From assembly GCA_028708075.1 (NCBI GenBank), contig JAQVZS010000020.1:1-47065 (forward strand): DNA of 47,065 nt, written 5' to 3'. Within the stretch, counting starts at the first letter, position 1. Every line of letters begins with the position of its first letter. Shown piece by piece: positions 35,627-45,172 of this stretch. The notes below the pieces were generated by a model. It made no database searches and had not been told where the DNA came from. It saw only the letters and a program-made list of their open reading frames with translations. The position numbers were made by a program, and so were the translations under genes. The stretch comes from Massilibacteroides sp. Its GTDB lineage: Bacteria > Bacteroidota > Bacteroidia > Bacteroidales > Tannerellaceae.

Positions 35627-37690
35627 ATGGACGATTCCTACAAATACTTTAAACGCGATATCAGTTGGCTGTCGTTTAACTACCGGGTGCTCCTGGAAGC
35701 TGAAGATACTTCTTTACCTGTTTACGAGCGGATAAAATTTCTTTCGATCTATTCATCGAATCTGGAAGAATTTTATGAAATCCGTGTGGCGGAACATCGC
35801 AGCGTGATTGTGAAACGCCGATTTATTGAAGAAAATGTGGAAGAGGCGGAAGAAGTTTTGTATGCCATCACCGCGGAAGTGAACCGTCAACAAAAAGAGT
35901 ATTACCGTATTTTCGGAGAAAAGGTATTGCCTGAATTGAATCGCCATGGAGTTTATCTATATCAGACTTGCATGCCGGAACCGTTTCATGCGGATTTTGT
36001 TAAAAACTATTTTGAAGAAGAAGTTTTTCCGTTTCTTGCGCCGGTGATGCTTGATGTCGGTTCTATCCGTATTTTTCTGCGTGATCGCCGACTTTACTTG
36101 ATTGTTCGGATGATAAGGAAAGGAGATTTTTCAGGGAAATACGAGTATGCGTTGTTAAAGATTCCGTTTGCCAAAGTGCCTCGCTTTATAGAATTGCCCC
36201 GGCAGAACGGTCAGTTTTATATTATGTTTATCGACGATATTATCCGGGCGAATCTGTCGTCTGTATTTCCAGGTTACCAAATTGAAAGTTGTTACAGCAT
36301 CAAGATTTCGCGTGATGCGGACATTTATCTGGAAGATGAGAGGGGAAATTTAGTTGAGAAACTGAAGAAGAAAGTAAAAAAACGGAAGATTGGTGCGTTG
36401 AGCCGCTTTATGTATGATGAGGCTATGCCGGAAGATTTTTTGCTTTATGTGCGCCAGGCTTTTGAAATTGAAGAAGACAGTCTGGTTCGCGGAGGGCGTT
36501 ATCTGAATTTACAGGATTTGATCAAATTGCCGAACCCGCTGGGCTTGAATTTTGAATTTCGCCGCCCTAAAGCATTGCGCTTGCCGTTGCTGGATAAGAG
36601 TGATTCGGTTTTGGATGTGATTCGGAAACAGGATGTGTTGTTGCATTTCCCGTATTATTCTTTTGATTATATGCTTCGTTTTCTGACGGAGGCGGCGGTG
36701 GATCCGGAGGTTGAGGCAATAAAAATTACACAATACCGTGTGGCAGAGGATTCTGCTGTTATCAATACGCTGATCCGGGCGGCGAATAATGGGAAAAAAG
36801 TAACGGTCTTTGTGGAATTGAAGGCGCGTTTTGATGAAGAAAATAACATGCATACCGCAGAACGTATGGAACAGGCGGGAATCCGGATTTTTTACAGCAT
36901 TCCTGGATTAAAGGTGCATGCTAAAGTTGCTCTCGTGCTGTTAAAAGATTCTGAAGCGGGTTCTTGTCCATTGAATTATGCATATCTGAGTACCGGTAAC
37001 TTTAATGAAAAAACGGCGACGGTTTATTCGGATATGGCTTTGTTAACGGCAAACCCGGAGATGATTCAGGATATAAAAAACGTGTTCGCTGTGCTGGAAG
37101 GTCAAGTGGAAAATCCGGATTTTAAACGTTTGCTGGTAGCCCGTTTTAATATGGTGGATGAACTAACGCGTATGATCCGCCGGGAAAGTGAACATGTAAG
37201 TAATGGGAGAAAAGGACGGATTGTTTTGAAGATGAATGGATTGCACGATCAGAATATGATTTTTGAACTGTATAAAGCGAGTGAAGCCGGTGTACAGATC
37301 GATTTGATTGTTCGAGGCATTTGTTGTTTGGTTCCGCAACAACCATATAGCCGCAATATCCGGATAACGCGCATTGTGGATATGTATTTGGAACATTCGC
37401 GCGTGTGGTACTTTTATAATGACGGAGAGGAAGATTTGTTTATGACTTCCGCCGACTGGATGCGCCGGAATTTAACCCGTCGTATCGAAACGGCGTTCCC
37501 TATTCTGCAATCGGATGTTAAGCAGGAAATTATCGATATTTTGAAGATTCAGTTGCAGGATAATGTGAAAGCCTGCTGGATTGACGAGCATTTGAATAAT
37601 CTTTTCAAACGGACGGATACTCCGGTGAAAGTTCGCGCTCAAGAAGCTATTTACGATTATCTGAAACGAAAAAACGAGGAATTATATTAA
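35627..37690 (+). CDS. ppk: polyphosphate kinase 1
   Basis: A 687-residue PPK1, which polymerises ATP phosphate into polyphosphate. The start MDDSYKYFKRDISWLSFN matches the family; the frame extends upstream to 35543, but that part overlaps the divergent gene and its promoter. The autophosphorylated histidine is H431 in LKVHAKV and the second essential histidine is H590 in YLEHSRVWYF. AYLSTGNFNEKTA is another family block. The stop overlaps the convergent methyltransferase gene by 9 bp. Cytosolic or membrane-associated. Confidence 0.97.
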   Translation: MDDSYKYFKRDISWLSFNYRVLLEAEDTSLPVYERIKFLSIYSSNLEEFYEIRVAEHRSVIVKRRFIEENVEEAEEVLYAITAEVNRQQKEYYRIFGEKVLPELNRHGVYLYQTCMPEPFHADFVKNYFEEEVFPFLAPVMLDVGSIRIFLRDRRLYLIVRMIRKGDFSGKYEYALLKIPFAKVPRFIELPRQNGQFYIMFIDDIIRANLSSVFPGYQIESCYSIKISRDADIYLEDERGNLVEKLKKKVKKRKIGALSRFMYDEAMPEDFLLYVRQAFEIEEDSLVRGGRYLNLQDLIKLPNPLGLNFEFRRPKALRLPLLDKSDSVLDVIRKQDVLLHFPYYSFDYMLRFLTEAAVDPEVEAIKITQYRVAEDSAVINTLIRAANNGKKVTVFVELKARFDEENNMHTAERMEQAGIRIFYSIPGLKVHAKVALVLLKDSEAGSCPLNYAYLSTGNFNEKTATVYSDMALLTANPEMIQDIKNVFAVLEGQVENPDFKRLLVARFNMVDELTRMIRRESEHVSNGRKGRIVLKMNGLHDQNMIFELYKASEAGVQIDLIVRGICCLVPQQPYSRNIRITRIVDMYLEHSRVWYFYNDGEEDLFMTSADWMRRNLTRRIETAFPILQSDVKQEIIDILKIQLQDNVKACWIDEHLNNLFKRTDTPVKVRAQEAIYDYLKRKNEELY

Positions 37691-39061
37691 GGTTTTAATT
37701 TCGTTTGGAGTGTAGCCGGAACGAATGCGCCATTCGGTGGGGTAGAGATTGTTTGCCCTGTTGCCGATTTGCTTGACAAATCCCAAAGGTATGTCTTTAT
37801 AGGTGATAAGATGAAAACCTTTAGGCGATTGGGCGTCTAATGAAACCGCTTCTTTTCTCAAGAAACGGATGGCGTCTTCCCAATCCAGATCTGTTTGATG
37901 AAAAGAAGCTCTATTTAATACACAACTCATTGCTAATGCGGGATGAGGAATCCGGTCTTTACCTTTGACTTCCCCTAGTTGAACACCAGCAGAAACAACC
38001 GCCAGTTTTTCTGTCAATAAGATATAATCGGCCTTCAAGGAAAGAGGAAAGGCCTGTACGGCGTCCTGACGATTCACAAAAAAGAATTTTTCCGGCTCAT
38101 TCAACCATTGCCGGAATTCTTCCGGTACTATTTCTTTTTTTCTTTCTTTGTTCGTTTTTGTTTTTAACCTGATCGGGATTGTCTCATCTTCTTTTTTCCG
38201 AAGCATAGTAAGAAAAAAACCTTCACCTTTGGTTTTATGCGGGAAAAAACGATTGACGGGAACTTCGCCTTTCAGCGAATGACTGATTTGCCACGCGTTC
38301 GGAACAGTAAGAGGCAGAACTTCTGCACCTAATTCTTCTATGAAATAGTGTATGTTATTTTCGTTTTCTTCCGTATTATAGGTGCATGTGCTGTAAATGA
38401 GAAATCCACCTGGTTTTAATGCTTCCCAAACGTCCAGGATAATCCGTCGCTGGCGAGACGCGCAGAGTTCTACATTGGCTATGCTCCATTCCGTTCTGCT
38501 TGCCGGATCTTTTCGGAACATTCCTTCTCCGGAGCAGGGAACGTCGGCGACGATCACATCAAAGTAGTGCGTGAGTTGTCCGATTTTTCCCGGATCGTCG
38601 TTGGTCACAATCATATTGGGTACTCCCCATTTTGTGATATTTTCGGAAAGGACAAACGAACGCGTTCGTATCACTTCATTACTGACCAGCAAACTACCCT
38701 CCGGCAGCAGGTCGAGCAAATGTGTGGATTTTCCACCTGGTGCGGCGCAGAGGTCTAAACATTTCACGGGTTTCTGAATATATGTTTTTACCGCCTGTTC
38801 AAGAAACATAGATGAGGCTTCTTGCACATAATACCCCCCTGCGTGAAATAACGGGTCGAAAGTAAATGTCAGTCGTTCGGGTAGGTAATATCCCGTATGA
38901 CACCAAGGTATAGAGGTGCCGGACGAAGGTTTCAATAACCCTTTACGCGTATTTAACCGGACACTGACGGGCGGTTCGGCCGCCAACGCGGCTTCAAACA
39001 GTTCATATTCATTCCCGAGCAAGCTACGGGTACGGCATACAAAGTCAACAGGAAGTTCCAT
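37682..39061 (-). CDS. rsmF: NOL1/NOP2/Sun-family rRNA m5C methyltransferase (RsmF-like)
   Basis: A 459-residue SAM-dependent RNA cytosine-C5 methyltransferase. Motif I is CLDLCAAPGGKSTHL. The two catalytic cysteines are in ADVPCSGEGMFRKD and IYSTCTYNTEENE. The C-terminal 150 residues, including the NRANNLYPTEWRIRSGY end, resemble the RsmF/YebU RNA-binding extension rather than RsmB, which has an N-terminal NusB-like domain. It is convergent with ppk, with 9 bp of coding overlap, and divergent from the RsmI-like gene. The gene symbol is by resemblance. Confidence 0.88.
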   Translation of the reverse strand: MELPVDFVCRTRSLLGNEYELFEAALAAEPPVSVRLNTRKGLLKPSSGTSIPWCHTGYYLPERLTFTFDPLFHAGGYYVQEASSMFLEQAVKTYIQKPVKCLDLCAAPGGKSTHLLDLLPEGSLLVSNEVIRTRSFVLSENITKWGVPNMIVTNDDPGKIGQLTHYFDVIVADVPCSGEGMFRKDPASRTEWSIANVELCASRQRRIILDVWEALKPGGFLIYSTCTYNTEENENNIHYFIEELGAEVLPLTVPNAWQISHSLKGEVPVNRFFPHKTKGEGFFLTMLRKKEDETIPIRLKTKTNKERKKEIVPEEFRQWLNEPEKFFFVNRQDAVQAFPLSLKADYILLTEKLAVVSAGVQLGEVKGKDRIPHPALAMSCVLNRASFHQTDLDWEDAIRFLRKEAVSLDAQSPKGFHLITYKDIPLGFVKQIGNRANNLYPTEWRIRSGYTPNEIKTLI

Positions 39062-39090
39062 TTTTTTTAACTTGTTTGGTGTAAAAATAC

Positions 39091-39098
39091 TATTTTTG
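39091..39098 (+). promoter_or_regulatory. -7 element for the RsmI-like methylase gene
   Basis: TATTTTTG (TAnnTTTG), 15 bp upstream of the ATG at 39114. Its location supports this start over the much longer open frame that begins at 38916 inside the divergent gene. Confidence 0.5.
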
Positions 39099-39113
39099 TC
39101 TAAAATAGATTGT

Positions 39114-39818
39114 ATGCAAGCATCGCTTTTCCTGATACCAGTTACGCTGGGAGAGACGGATCATCGACGTGTGTTGCCGGAATACAACCGGGGAATCATT
39201 GTCGGAATCAGACATTTTATTGTGGAGAATGTCCGTTCTGCGCGACGTTTTCTAAAAAAAATGGATCCGTCGATTGTTATCGATGAATTGTTTTTTTATG
39301 AACTAAACAAACATACATCGCCTGAAGAGGTCGACGGTTTTCTGAAACCTTTGGCAGGAGGGGAATCGATGGGTGTAATTTCGGAAGCCGGTTGTCCGGC
39401 TGTGGCCGATCCGGGTGCCGATGTGGTGGCGATTGCGCAACGAAAAGGTTTTCGGGTAGTTCCACTTGTTGGTCCTTCGTCAATACTAATGGCGGTGATG
39501 GCTTCGGGATTTAACGGACAGAGTTTTGCTTTCCACGGCTATCTTCCGATCGACAGCAGCGAACGGACGGCGGTGTTGAAAAAATTGGAGGGAAGGGTGT
39601 ATTCCGAAAACCAAACTCAGTTGTTTATTGAAACACCTTACCGGAATAATAAGTTAGCGGAGGAACTTCTTCGTGTTTGTCGTCCGTCGACAAAATTATG
39701 TATTGCTTCGGATATTACTTGCGAGGGAGAATATATACGGACGAAAAACATAAAAGAATGGAGCGGAAGGCTTCCTGATTTGAGTAAAAAACCGACGATT
39801 TTTCTTATTTACAAATAA
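39114..39818 (+). CDS. SAM-dependent tetrapyrrole-methylase-fold protein, RsmI-like
   Basis: A 234-residue methyltransferase of the TP_methylase fold. [20 protein letters not shown] corresponds to the RsmI block SDAGTPLISDPG, followed by [18 protein letters not shown] and FAFHGYLP. It is shorter than E. coli RsmI and belongs to the Bacteroidetes RsmI-like group, which may methylate 16S rRNA C1402 2'-O. The longer frame starting at 38916 overlaps the divergent rsmF gene and adds unlikely residues, so ATG 39114 was chosen. A hexapeptide acyltransferase gene follows 10 bp later. Confidence 0.85.
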   Translation: MQASLFLIPVTLGETDHRRVLPEYNRGIIVGIRHFIVENVRSARRFLKKMDPSIVIDELFFYELNKHTSPEEVDGFLKPLAGGESMGVISEAGCPAVADPGADVVAIAQRKGFRVVPLVGPSSILMAVMASGFNGQSFAFHGYLPIDSSERTAVLKKLEGRVYSENQTQLFIETPYRNNKLAEELLRVCRPSTKLCIASDITCEGEYIRTKNIKEWSGRLPDLSKKPTIFLIYK

Positions 39819-39828
39819 TTTGGAACTT

Positions 39829-40416
39829 ATGATTAGTTTTCAGGCACACGAAACAGCGGTGATTGATGATGGTTGTATCATTGGAGCGGGTACACGCATC
39901 TGGCATTTTTCGCATATTATGGAAGGGGCTGTGATCGGGCGGGACTGTAATATTGGGCAGAACGTCGTGGTTTCTCCGGGTGTTACGCTCGGACGAAATG
40001 TTAAGGTGCAGAATAATGTTTCGATTTATAGCGGGGTAGTGTGTGAAGACGACGTTTTTCTGGGCCCAAGTTGTGTGTTTACCAATATCTTAAATCCTCG
40101 TAGCGCAATATCTCGGAAAGAACGATATCTGAAAACGATTGTAAAACGAGGAGCTTCCATCGGCGCAAATGCAACGATTGTTTGCGGGCATACGATTGGG
40201 GAATACGCGATGATTGGAGCCGGAGCGGTGGTGACGAAAGATGTGCCTGCTTACGCGTTGGTGATTGGTAATCCGGCGCGACAGGATGGATGGGTGAGCG
40301 AATACGGACACCTGCTAAAATTTGACGGTCGGGGAATTGCTTGTTGTCCGGAGAGCGGGGACGTTTATCTGTTTAAAGACGGTATGGTGAGAAAAACGGA
40401 ATGCGGAGGCATTTAA
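39829..40416 (+). CDS. hexapeptide-repeat acyltransferase, WlbB/WbpD-like
   Basis: A 195-residue left-handed beta-helix acyltransferase. Isoleucine-patch hexapeptides run through about residues 12-150 ([31 protein letters not shown], and VIGNPAR at the end), and the WHF-H segment with a likely catalytic histidine matches WlbB/WbpD UDP-amino-sugar N-acetyltransferases. VFTNILNPR is typical of that group. Such enzymes make N-acetylated surface sugars, but no other glycan gene is adjacent. An upstream TTG (39820) is less likely than ATG 39829. Its last codons lie in a terminator stem. Confidence 0.85.
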   Translation: MISFQAHETAVIDDGCIIGAGTRIWHFSHIMEGAVIGRDCNIGQNVVVSPGVTLGRNVKVQNNVSIYSGVVCEDDVFLGPSCVFTNILNPRSAISRKERYLKTIVKRGASIGANATIVCGHTIGEYAMIGAGAVVTKDVPAYALVIGNPARQDGWVSEYGHLLKFDGRGIACCPESGDVYLFKDGMVRKTECGGI

Positions 40417-40436
40417 TATAATTCTTTTGCCTCCGC
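40403..40436. terminator. bidirectional terminator-like hairpin overlapping the acyltransferase stop
   Basis: GCGGAGGCA (40403-40411) pairs with TGCCTCCGC (40428-40436); the stop codon (40414-40416) lies in the loop. It sits between the convergent acyltransferase and nadC genes and may end both transcripts. Confidence 0.6.
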
Positions 40437-40462
40437 GTTCTCAAAATTCTTTTTCAGTTTTC

Positions 40463-41302
40463 TTAGCAAGCCTTCAAACTCATGTCTAAACTTTTTACAG
40501 AATGCGTCAGAGCGCCGACTGAGATATAGTCTACACCACATTCGGCGTAGTCCCTGAGTGTATCATACGTAATTCCTCCGGAAGATTCTGTTTCGTAGCG
40601 TCCGGCAATCCGTCGAACGGCTTCTTTGGTATCTTCAATATTGAAATTGTCGAGCATGATACGGTCTATTCCACCGACACGTAAGGCCTCTTCCAGTTCG
40701 TCAAAATTCCGAACTTCAATTTCTATTTTCAGTTTTTTATCTTTTTCTTTGAGGTAATTTTGTGCTCTGGTGATGGCGTTTTCAATACCTCCGGCAAAAT
40801 CCACATGATTGTCTTTCAACAGGATCATATCGAACAGACCGATGCGGTGATTCACGCCGCCTCCTATCTTGACCGCTTCTTTTTCCAGCATACGCATGCC
40901 GGGCGTTGTTTTGCGCGTGTCCAATACGCGTGTTTTTGTTCCTTCCAATGCCTTGACATAGTGTCTTGTGGTCGTGGCAATGCCACTCATGCGCTGCATG
41001 ACATTCAGCACTAAACGTTCAGTCTGTAGTAAGGAACGTACTTTCCCTTTCACTGTAAACGCGATATCACCCTTCTTGACTTTCGCGCCATCTTGAATAA
41101 AGACTGTAATAATGAGTTCAGGGTCGAACGAAAGAAAGATATGCTTTGCCATTTCCACGCCTGCTAAAATACCCTCTTCTTTAATGATTAGTTGACTTTT
41201 TCCCATCGCTGTTTCCGGAATGCTGCACAGCGTGGTATGATCGCCATCGCCAATATCTTCAGCAAAAGCTAATTTGATTAAATCTTCTATTAGGTGATCC
41301 AT
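40463..41302 (-). CDS. nadC: nicotinate-nucleotide pyrophosphorylase (carboxylating)
   Basis: A 279-residue quinolinate phosphoribosyltransferase of NAD synthesis. Family blocks: EDIGDGDHTT at the N-terminus, RLVLNVMQRMSGIAT, TRKTTPGMR with the substrate-binding arginines and lysine, GGGVNHRIGLFDMILLKDNH, and IEIEVRNFDELEEAL, ending SVGALTHSVKSLD. It lies 13 bp after the DUF4783 gene and is co-transcribed with it. Cytosolic. Confidence 0.97.
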   Translation of the reverse strand: MDHLIEDLIKLAFAEDIGDGDHTTLCSIPETAMGKSQLIIKEEGILAGVEMAKHIFLSFDPELIITVFIQDGAKVKKGDIAFTVKGKVRSLLQTERLVLNVMQRMSGIATTTRHYVKALEGTKTRVLDTRKTTPGMRMLEKEAVKIGGGVNHRIGLFDMILLKDNHVDFAGGIENAITRAQNYLKEKDKKLKIEIEVRNFDELEEALRVGGIDRIMLDNFNIEDTKEAVRRIAGRYETESSGGITYDTLRDYAECGVDYISVGALTHSVKSLDMSLKAC

Positions 41303-41315
41303 GTATGCGTTTGTA

Positions 41316-41687
41316 TTATTCTATTCTGATCGACTGAATGATTACCTTGTCTCCTTCCGCCTTGTATGTTATGTTTACCCGAAAGGTTTTATCAGAGGTT
41401 GTCAGTTTTCCGACAAAAAATCCACTGTCTTTTTTATCGGCATGGTGTACAACCACGAATGCACTTGGTTTATTGGTCTTAAAAAAGTTGCTTAGAGCAG
41501 AATTAGTTTCCGGATTATTCCCTTTTTTCGTATAGCCCGGGATGGCGATATCTGCTTCCGGATCCATAGTTGCAGTGAGAGAAGAAGTATTTCCCGCTTT
41601 CAAAGCATTAGAAATTGCAGTAATATCCGCTGCCTGAATGTTCAAAACAGAGAGTACGAATGCGAACGTAAATAATAATCGTTTCAT
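41316..41687 (-). CDS. DUF4783 exported protein
   Basis: A 123-residue protein with a signal peptide (residues 1-19, NIQAAD). The mature part, with ISNALKAGNTSSL then GDKVIIQSIRIE, matches DUF4783, a small Bacteroidetes family often found beside nadC and rlmH as here. A strong Shine-Dalgarno (AAAGGAGGAAAATT before ATG) is present, unusual for this phylum. The fold is likely cystatin/NTF2-like; function is unknown. Confidence 0.85.
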   Translation of the reverse strand: MKRLLFTFAFVLSVLNIQAADITAISNALKAGNTSSLTATMDPEADIAIPGYTKKGNNPETNSALSNFFKTNKPSAFVVVHHADKKDSGFFVGKLTTSDKTFRVNITYKAEGDKVIIQSIRIE

Positions 41688-41720
41688 AATTTTCCTCCTT
41701 TATTTTGTAACTGTCTTCGG

Positions 41721-41728
41721 CAAAGATA
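41721..41728 (-). promoter_or_regulatory. -7 element for DUF4783-nadC
   Basis: The minus strand reads TATCTTTG (TAnnTTTG), 34 bp upstream of the ATG. On the plus strand CATTTTTG (41731-41738), 7 of 8 matches, could serve rlmH, so the two genes share a divergent promoter region. Confidence 0.55.
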
Positions 41729-41775
41729 TGCATTTTTGTGTAAATTAGCTGTTTTTAACGGGTAAATCGGAGGAA

Positions 41776-42249
41776 ATGAAGATAGTGTTGTGTGTAATCG
41801 GGAGGACCGATGCGGATTATTTAGCTTCTGCCATACAGGAATATAAAAATAGATTAAGCCATTATATTCCGTTTGAAATGAATGTAATTCCGGATATTAA
41901 AAATGTAAGAAATCTTTCGGAAGGGCAACAGAAAGAAAAAGAGGGGGAGGCGATCCTGAAGTTTATGCAGCCAGGAGATTATTTGGTTTTATTGGATGAA
42001 AAGGGAAAAGAATTTTCTTCGATTAAATTTGCCGACTATTTAGAAAAAAAGAGGCATACCGTTTCTAAGCGGCTAGTTTTTCTGATCGGAGGACCGTATG
42101 GATTCAGTGAAACTGTTTATGCAGCGAGTCAGGAAAAAATTTCATTGAGCAAGATGACTTTTTCCCATCAAATGATTCGTCTTATTTTTATTGAGCAACT
42201 TTACCGGGCGATGACCATATTGAATAACGAACCTTATCATCATGAATAA
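41776..42249 (+). CDS. rlmH: 23S rRNA pseudouridine-1915 N3-methyltransferase
   Basis: A 157-residue SPOUT-class RlmH. The C-terminal signature FLIGGPYGFSETV, then LSKMTFSHQMIR and EQLYRAMTILNNEPYHH is complete, including the SAM-binding knot. A clear Shine-Dalgarno (CGGAGGAA) precedes the ATG. It is convergent with aroC with 6 bp between the stops. Cytosolic. Confidence 0.97.
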   Translation: MKIVLCVIGRTDADYLASAIQEYKNRLSHYIPFEMNVIPDIKNVRNLSEGQQKEKEGEAILKFMQPGDYLVLLDEKGKEFSSIKFADYLEKKRHTVSKRLVFLIGGPYGFSETVYAASQEKISLSKMTFSHQMIRLIFIEQLYRAMTILNNEPYHHE

Positions 42250-42255
42250 ACAAGG

Positions 42256-43329
42256 TCAGATTTCCCTTGTTTTTTGAATTAATAAATAGTCCAAGAGAGT
42301 CATGGCCGTCATTGCTTCGACAATAGGTACTGCGCGAGGTAAAACGCAGGGGTCATGCCGTCCTTTCGCTTTTAGAATGGTTTCTTCTCCGGTCATATTG
42401 ACGGTTTCTTGTTCCATTAAAAGGGTAGCGACCGATTTGAAGGCGACACGAAAATAGACATCCTGTCCGTTGGAAATTCCGCCTTGTATTCCACCCGAAT
42501 AATTGGTGCGGGTGCTAATTTTTCCTTCGTCATTGAAGAAGCGATCGTTTCGTTGTGACCCTTTGTAACGGGCAGCCTCAAACCCGTCTCCATATTCGAA
42601 CCCTTTTACTGCGTTGATTGTAAGCATGGCATGCCCTAACGCTGCATGTAATTTGCCGAATACCGGTTCACCCAGTCCGGGGGGGACGCCTTGGGCGATA
42701 CACGTAATCACTCCGCCGATGGTATCCCCCTGAGTTTTTATTTCAGCAATTAGAGCTTCCATTTCCGCAGCTTTTTCCGGATCCGGGCAACGAACAGCAT
42801 TGGTTTCTGCAATGGCTAAGTTGTATTGATTGTAGTTATCTTCCAGCCGGATTTCTCCAACTTGCGAAGTATAGGCTCGGATCTGTATATTATACGCTTT
42901 TAGAGCTAACTTCGCAATTGCTCCCGCGACACAGCGTGCAATTGTTTCGCGGGCAGACGAACGTCCGCCACCACGCGGATCACGGATGCCATATTTTGTT
43001 TGGTAGGTGTAATCGGCATGCGAAGGACGGTAAACCGTCTTCATATTATCATAGTCCGACGAATGCTGATTTTTATTCCAGACGATAAAACCGATTGGTG
43101 TTCCGGTTGTTTTGCCTTCATAAATACCGGAAAGAAACTGAACTTCGTCGTCTTCTTTACGTGGGGTGGTGATTCGGGATTGACCTGGTTTACGCCGATC
43201 TAATTCGTGTTGGATAAAATTCATATCCAATTCGATCCCGGCCGGGCAACCATCAACTACTCCTCCAATTCCTACTCCATGCGATTCGCCGAACGAAGTC
43301 AGCCTGAATATGTTTCCGAACGAATTCAT
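42256..43329 (-). CDS. aroC: chorismate synthase
   Basis: A 357-residue enzyme that converts EPSP to chorismate with reduced FMN. The opening [14 protein letters not shown], then [14 protein letters not shown] with [14 protein letters not shown], and a later [14 protein letters not shown] segment are family hallmarks. The length is standard. The start is 3 bp after the slyD stop, and the two form one operon. Cytosolic. Confidence 0.97.
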   Translation of the reverse strand: MNSFGNIFRLTSFGESHGVGIGGVVDGCPAGIELDMNFIQHELDRRKPGQSRITTPRKEDDEVQFLSGIYEGKTTGTPIGFIVWNKNQHSSDYDNMKTVYRPSHADYTYQTKYGIRDPRGGGRSSARETIARCVAGAIAKLALKAYNIQIRAYTSQVGEIRLEDNYNQYNLAIAETNAVRCPDPEKAAEMEALIAEIKTQGDTIGGVITCIAQGVPPGLGEPVFGKLHAALGHAMLTINAVKGFEYGDGFEAARYKGSQRNDRFFNDEGKISTRTNYSGGIQGGISNGQDVYFRVAFKSVATLLMEQETVNMTGEETILKAKGRHDPCVLPRAVPIVEAMTAMTLLDYLLIQKTREI

Positions 43330-43332
43330 ACG

Positions 43333-43908
43333 TTAGTGACAGCTACCGCAACCACAACCGCATCCGCCGCCTTCTTCATCATGCCCGCCACATTCGCAGC
43401 TTTCATCACCGCATCCGCAGCTCCCGGCCGTCAGTGCTGCAATTTCTTCCGCAGTTGCTTCATGAATATCGATTACTTTTCCACTAAAATGTAATGTTTC
43501 TCCAGCAAGAGGATGATTGAAATCCATAACCACAATCTCGTCTTTGACTTCAAGGACGGAACCGTTCATCCGGTTTCCGTTTGAATCCATCATCGGCACG
43601 GTATTCCCTTCTTTAATTACCTCGTCGTCGAATTTGCCATCGACGAGAAAAATATTTTTTGGCAGATCCAATACATGTTCCTCGATATATTCTCCATAGG
43701 CTTCTTCCGGCGAAAGAGTAAAGGAGAAAGGATCTCCGGTGGCAAGCCCCAATAATGCTTTTTCAAATGCAGGAAGCATAGACCCTGTTCCGTAAATAAA
43801 CTTTAATGGAGTTTCTTCCGTTGCTTTTTCCATTAATTCGCATTCTGTTCCTTCACCTACGTTCAGGTCGTATGTCACTGCTACGGACATGTTTGTTGAA
43901 ATCTTCAT
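43333..43908 (-). CDS. slyD: SlyD-type FKBP peptidyl-prolyl isomerase with metal-binding tail
   Basis: A 191-residue FKBP/SlyD isomerase and chaperone. The split FKBP domain reads FIYGTGSMLPAFEKALLG, then SPEEAYGEY, an insert-in-flap region (about 75-120), and FNHPLAGETLHFSGKV. The last 29 residues hold eight cysteines and histidines (CGCGDESCECGG, then CGCGCGSCH), a nickel/zinc-binding tail like that of E. coli SlyD. aroC starts 3 bp downstream. Cytosolic. Confidence 0.93.
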   Translation of the reverse strand: MKISTNMSVAVTYDLNVGEGTECELMEKATEETPLKFIYGTGSMLPAFEKALLGLATGDPFSFTLSPEEAYGEYIEEHVLDLPKNIFLVDGKFDDEVIKEGNTVPMMDSNGNRMNGSVLEVKDEIVVMDFNHPLAGETLHFSGKVIDIHEATAEEIAALTAGSCGCGDESCECGGHDEEGGGCGCGCGSCH

Positions 43909-43944
43909 TTTTTATTTCGTCTTAAATTGATAATAATATCCGGA

Positions 43945-43952
43945 CAAAAATA
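43945..43952 (-). promoter_or_regulatory. -7 element for slyD-aroC
   Basis: The minus strand reads TATTTTTG (TAnnTTTG), 37 bp upstream of the slyD ATG, in the 49-bp gap after the patB-type gene. Confidence 0.5.
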
Positions 43953-43957
43953 CAACA

Positions 43958-45133
43958 TTATTTTTTATCGACCGCTTTCTTCAGCGCATTCAATGCTTGT
44001 TCGAGGATTAACCTAGAACAACCCACATTCATACGCATGAATCCTTCACCGCCAGGGCCGAACATTTTTCCGTCGTTCAGAGCTAATCCGGCTTTGTCCT
44101 TGAATAAATAAACAAGTTTTTCCTGTGTAAGGTTCAACTTCCGGCAATCCAGCCAAACGAGGAAGGAGGCCTGAGGTGGATACATTTTTATTTGAGGAAT
44201 GTGTGTTTGCAAAAAATGATCTACCGTCCGGACATTTTCCATGACATATGTACGCATTTGTTGTAGCCATTCCGCACCATAGGTATAAGCCGCTGTAGTT
44301 GCTGTATAAGCGAAAATCGTTCCATCGGAAAGCTCGCCGGCTTCTAGAAAACGAAAGAATGCTTCGCGGATTTTATCATTCGGAACGATTGCATATGAAG
44401 TTACAATTCCTGCAATATTAAACGTTTTGCTGGGGGCCATGAACGTGATGCTACAGGCTGTGGCTTCCGGAGAAACCGAAGAAAACGGATGGTGCCTGAA
44501 TTGGGGATACGCCATTTCAGCGTGAATTTCATCCGCAATAACCAAAATTTGATGCTTGTGGCAAATCTCGGCCAACCGGATCAGAGTGTCCTTACTCCAT
44601 ACAATTCCGGCCGGATTATGTGGACTGCACAGGATAAAGATTTTGCATTTCTCGTCGATGATTGATTCCAAATGATCGAAATCCATTTCATATTTACCAT
44701 TGACGATTTTAAGCGGATTATTCACGATTTCGCGTTTCATATGCTGAGGTACGAGGCGGAAAGGATGGTATACGGGTGGTTGAATAATTACCTTATCGCC
44801 CGGATTTGTAAAACACTGTAATGCAAAACCGATTCCTTTCACAATGCCGGGGATGTAAGTCAGCCACTCTTTTTTGATCTCCCAACTATGTTTGTATTGT
44901 ACCCAGTCAATAATACTATTATAATATGCGGGCGAAGCAAACGTATATCCGAAAATTTCGTGATCGCAACGTTTGCGAATCGCATCGACAATAAAATCGG
45001 GTGTGCGGAAATCCATGTCTGCCACCCATAATGCTGTCAAGTCTTTTTTCCCGAAACGTTCTTCCAGAAGATCGACCTTCACGCAATCTGTTCCTTTCCG
45101 GTCGATAACCAGGTCAAAGTTATATTGTTTCAT
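43958..45133 (-). CDS. MalY/PatB-family PLP aminotransferase (cystathionine beta-lyase-like)
   Basis: A 391-residue fold-type I PLP enzyme. The MalY/PatB hallmarks are LWVADMDFRTP (39-46), QPPVYHPF, SPHNPAGIVW, VIADEIHAEM and the PLP lysine K236 in FMAPSKTFNIAG. Family members cleave C-S bonds of cystathionine or cysteine; in some bacteria they have a regulatory role (MalY). Which applies is not predictable. Transcribed from its own -7 element. Confidence 0.93.
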   Translation of the reverse strand: MKQYNFDLVIDRKGTDCVKVDLLEERFGKKDLTALWVADMDFRTPDFIVDAIRKRCDHEIFGYTFASPAYYNSIIDWVQYKHSWEIKKEWLTYIPGIVKGIGFALQCFTNPGDKVIIQPPVYHPFRLVPQHMKREIVNNPLKIVNGKYEMDFDHLESIIDEKCKIFILCSPHNPAGIVWSKDTLIRLAEICHKHQILVIADEIHAEMAYPQFRHHPFSSVSPEATACSITFMAPSKTFNIAGIVTSYAIVPNDKIREAFFRFLEAGELSDGTIFAYTATTAAYTYGAEWLQQMRTYVMENVRTVDHFLQTHIPQIKMYPPQASFLVWLDCRKLNLTQEKLVYLFKDKAGLALNDGKMFGPGGEGFMRMNVGCSRLILEQALNALKKAVDKK

Positions 45134-45164
45134 TTTATTATATTATAATTTGAATTTAAGCCTT

Positions 45165-45172
45165 CAAAGATA
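45165..45172 (-). promoter_or_regulatory. -7 element for the PatB-like gene
   Basis: The minus strand reads TATCTTTG (TAnnTTTG), 32 bp upstream of the ATG at 45133. The remaining 210 bp up to 45382 hold nothing I recognise apart from short A/T-rich runs. Confidence 0.55.

Noticed and set aside
38916-39113. N-terminal extension of the RsmI-like methylase
   Set aside because: It overlaps the divergent rsmF gene and lies upstream of the -7 element; the methylase fold starts at 39114.
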